Shown in pieces: positions 32,634 to 34,034 of a DNA stretch of 34,034 nucleotides. The DNA comes from an uncultured bacterium. GTDB taxonomy: Bacteria > Cyanobacteriota > Vampirovibrionia > Gastranaerophilales > Gastranaerophilaceae. Under the pieces are notes generated by a model. That model saw nothing but the letters and a program-made list of their open reading frames with translations. It did no database searches and was not told the origin of the DNA. The DNA lies in assembly GCA_900553845.1 (NCBI GenBank), contig USEW01000005.1:1-34034 (forward strand), given 5' to 3'. How positions within the stretch are numbered: position 1 is the stretch's first letter; each line of letters opens with the position of its first letter. The translations under genes and the position numbers were made by a program.

Positions 32634-33310
32634 ATGACTTAATTAATAATATGCCTTATCTTTTTAACGGTTTTAAAATAACCCTTATTTTATCATTCTA
32701 TAGCATTATTTTTAGTCTTTTACTTGGTATTGTGCTTGGTATTGTACGTTTTTTTAAAATACCTTTTGTAAGTTTTATATGTGCTTGCTTTATTGAATTA
32801 ACAAGGTCTATACCGCTTATTTTGTATATTGTTTTTATTCATTATACAATATCGCCATATCTATTTAACACTTATAATATAACTTCATTTTTGGGTTTAA
32901 ATTCAGTTGAAATGCAAACAGCTTTAATATCATTAACTTTATTTACAAGTGCATATATAGCAGAAATAGTTAGAAGTGGTATGGAAAATATAGATCGCCA
33001 GCAAATTTGGGATGCAAAATCTTTAGGTTTTTCAACTTTGCAGACTGTAAAATATATTGTTTTACCTGTTGTTTTGGCTAAATCACTACCTGCTTGGATA
33101 GCACAATTTGCATCGCTTATTAAAGATACATCTCTTGTTTCTGTAATAGGTCTGATTGAATTGACAAGAGCATCTGAAATAATATCTGAAATTACACGAA
33201 AAGATTTTGTTATAATGATTTTTACTTTAGTTACCTATTTTATTATGTGTTTTGTTTTGTCCAAATTGGCACGATATTTAAATAAAAAGTATAATCATAT
33301 AAATGTTTAA
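32630..33310 (+). CDS. Amino-acid ABC transporter permease, second subunit
   Basis: 226 residues, the same family and plan as the upstream permease. FNGFKITLILSFYSIIFSLL begins it, IELTRSIPLILYIVF is the R-S-x-P segment, DAKSLGFSTLQTVKYIVLP is the EAA loop, and SLIKDTSLVSVIGLIEL follows. The ATG overlaps the end of the first permease (ATGA). Divergence between the two implies an obligate heterodimer. It is the last gene of the importer; a short A/T-only fold-back at about 33317-33333 (AAAAGT...ACTTTT) follows and may be a weak terminator. Confidence 0.91.
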   Translation: MNDLINNMPYLFNGFKITLILSFYSIIFSLLLGIVLGIVRFFKIPFVSFICACFIELTRSIPLILYIVFIHYTISPYLFNTYNITSFLGLNSVEMQTALISLTLFTSAYIAEIVRSGMENIDRQQIWDAKSLGFSTLQTVKYIVLPVVLAKSLPAWIAQFASLIKDTSLVSVIGLIELTRASEIISEITRKDFVIMIFTLVTYFIMCFVLSKLARYLNKKYNHINV

Positions 33311-33405
33311 ATTTATAAAAGTTAAACTTTTTTCCAATGTTTTTATAAAAAAAATAGCATATTAATAAAATATTAGACCCGGACATAAATGAAAGGACAA
33401 TAAAA

Positions 33406-33954
33406 GTGTATAAAAGTAACTATTCAAAATGTTTAAGTTTCTTTGTTGCGGAGGGTATAATTTTTACAATACTTGGTATTTTAATGCTCTTTATGCCTGT
33501 AATTACAAGTTATGCCGCTAGTTTAATTATAAGTATTTTATTATTTATTGGCGGTTTGTACAAAATTATTAATTCATTAATAAATAGAAACTTTTTATCT
33601 AAACCTGTTTTATCAATAATAATTGGGATTTTAATGGTATCAGCAGGTATAATATTAACAATTCACCCAATGATCAACATGTTCTTGTTGACGATAATAT
33701 TGGCAACGTACTTTATCCTTGAGGGTATAAATTCTTTGAATTTTGCTGTTCATAATCGGAATTTACTTACCTATTGGTGGTTATCGGCTGTTGTTTCAAT
33801 AGTACAATTTATGTTAGCTGCTATAATTTTGGCAAGTTTACCTTTTAGTGCTTTGATTACTGTTGGTTTGCTTTTAAGCGTTGATTTTATTTTCTCGGGG
33901 TTAACTTTGCTTGGATTATCATCAACCTGTAAGTATGTTGTTCCACGGGAATAA
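33406..33954 (+). CDS. DUF308/HdeD-like membrane protein
   Basis: 182 residues, almost wholly hydrophobic, with six predicted helices in three pairs. The repeated phrases ILGILMLFMPVITSYAASL and IIIGILMVSAGIILTIHPM ('G-I-L-x-x-x-x-G-I-x-x-x-x-x-P') are typical of the HdeD/DUF308 family, some members of which are linked to acid stress. Molecular function is unknown. The start is GTG 33406, with AAAGGAC at 33392-33398. It is transcribed in the same direction as the ABC operon but is separated from it by 95 bases, and it is followed by the palindromic terminator at the window end. Confidence 0.8.
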   Translation: MYKSNYSKCLSFFVAEGIIFTILGILMLFMPVITSYAASLIISILLFIGGLYKIINSLINRNFLSKPVLSIIIGILMVSAGIILTIHPMINMFLLTIILATYFILEGINSLNFAVHNRNLLTYWWLSAVVSIVQFMLAAIILASLPFSALITVGLLLSVDFIFSGLTLLGLSSTCKYVVPRE

Positions 33955-33994
33955 GAAACGTATTTTTATACTATATTAAATACGTTGAATAAAA

Positions 33995-34034
33995 AAGCGG
34001 CGGCTGTCAATTATATAATTGACAGCCGCCGCTT
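33995..34034. terminator. Perfect 40-bp palindrome, probable bidirectional terminator
   Basis: Two 20-base arms beginning AAGCGGCGGCTGTCAATTAT mirror each other exactly. The hairpin has a GC-rich lower stem, is preceded by an A-run and reaches the window edge, where a T-run would be expected. It lies about 40 bp after the DUF308 gene. It should terminate from both sides if the neighbouring gene is convergent. Confidence 0.8.

Overview
The window is AT-rich DNA from a Gram-negative-type bacterium: it encodes an LptD/OstA-like outer-membrane assembly protein, FtsE/FtsX and a LytM/EnvC-like amidase activator. The very low GC, the split transketolase, and several membrane proteins with an N-terminal 'SFKG/SFGA' motif that match no family I know would fit a gut non-photosynthetic cyanobacterial lineage (Vampirovibrionia/Gastranaerophilales). 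That placement is inference; there is no rRNA here to test it.

Layout. (1) 1-2109, chromosomal: a GC-richer left edge with an open minus-strand reading frame running off the window, then homoserine kinase (thrB) overlapping a polyprenyl diphosphate synthase-like gene. (2) About 2110-14830, an integrated plasmid-like element. Its cargo is a type III restriction-modification pair (res, then mod) followed by a zinc-ribbon protein with a C-terminal nucleoside 2-deoxyribosyltransferase-like domain. Its plasmid core is a serine resolvase with three upstream repeats, a DUF2958-like protein, a small coiled-coil protein, a mirror-symmetric divergent promoter, two unrecognised proteins, and a gpII/X-like replication initiator behind a repeat- and hairpin-rich candidate origin. 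It ends with two small proteins and a large serine recombinase whose last codons lie inside the 3' end of a tRNA-Ala(GGC) gene. (3) 15014-16937: two overlapping genes for similar unknown membrane proteins. (4) 21945-16944 (minus): a likely six-gene operon, wecG/tagA-like glycosyltransferase, split transketolase N and C subunits, ftsE, ftsX, and an HDOD protein, behind a good sigma70-type promoter. (5) 22059-23572: an unknown helical protein, a small protein with a duplicated RWYDK motif, and tRNA-Arg(CCG). (6) 30265-23584 (minus): a 37-aa membrane miniprotein, an M23/EnvC-like peptidase, an LptD-like protein, and a membrane-anchored double-AAA+ ATPase with a long coiled coil. (7) 30397-33310: a complete polar amino-acid ABC importer (ATPase, lipoprotein, two permeases) behind its own promoter, then a DUF308/HdeD-like membrane protein and a perfect palindrome, probably a terminator, at the window edge.

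How the genes fit together. FtsEX normally drives an EnvC-type LytM factor that activates peptidoglycan amidases at division; both partners are present, about 10 kb apart, mixed with outer-membrane assembly and surface-polysaccharide genes. The mobile element looks like a plasmid that replicates as a circle, resolves multimers, integrates at tRNA-Ala and carries restriction-based defence. The NDT-like protein placed directly after mod is the best candidate for an unrecognised defence component.
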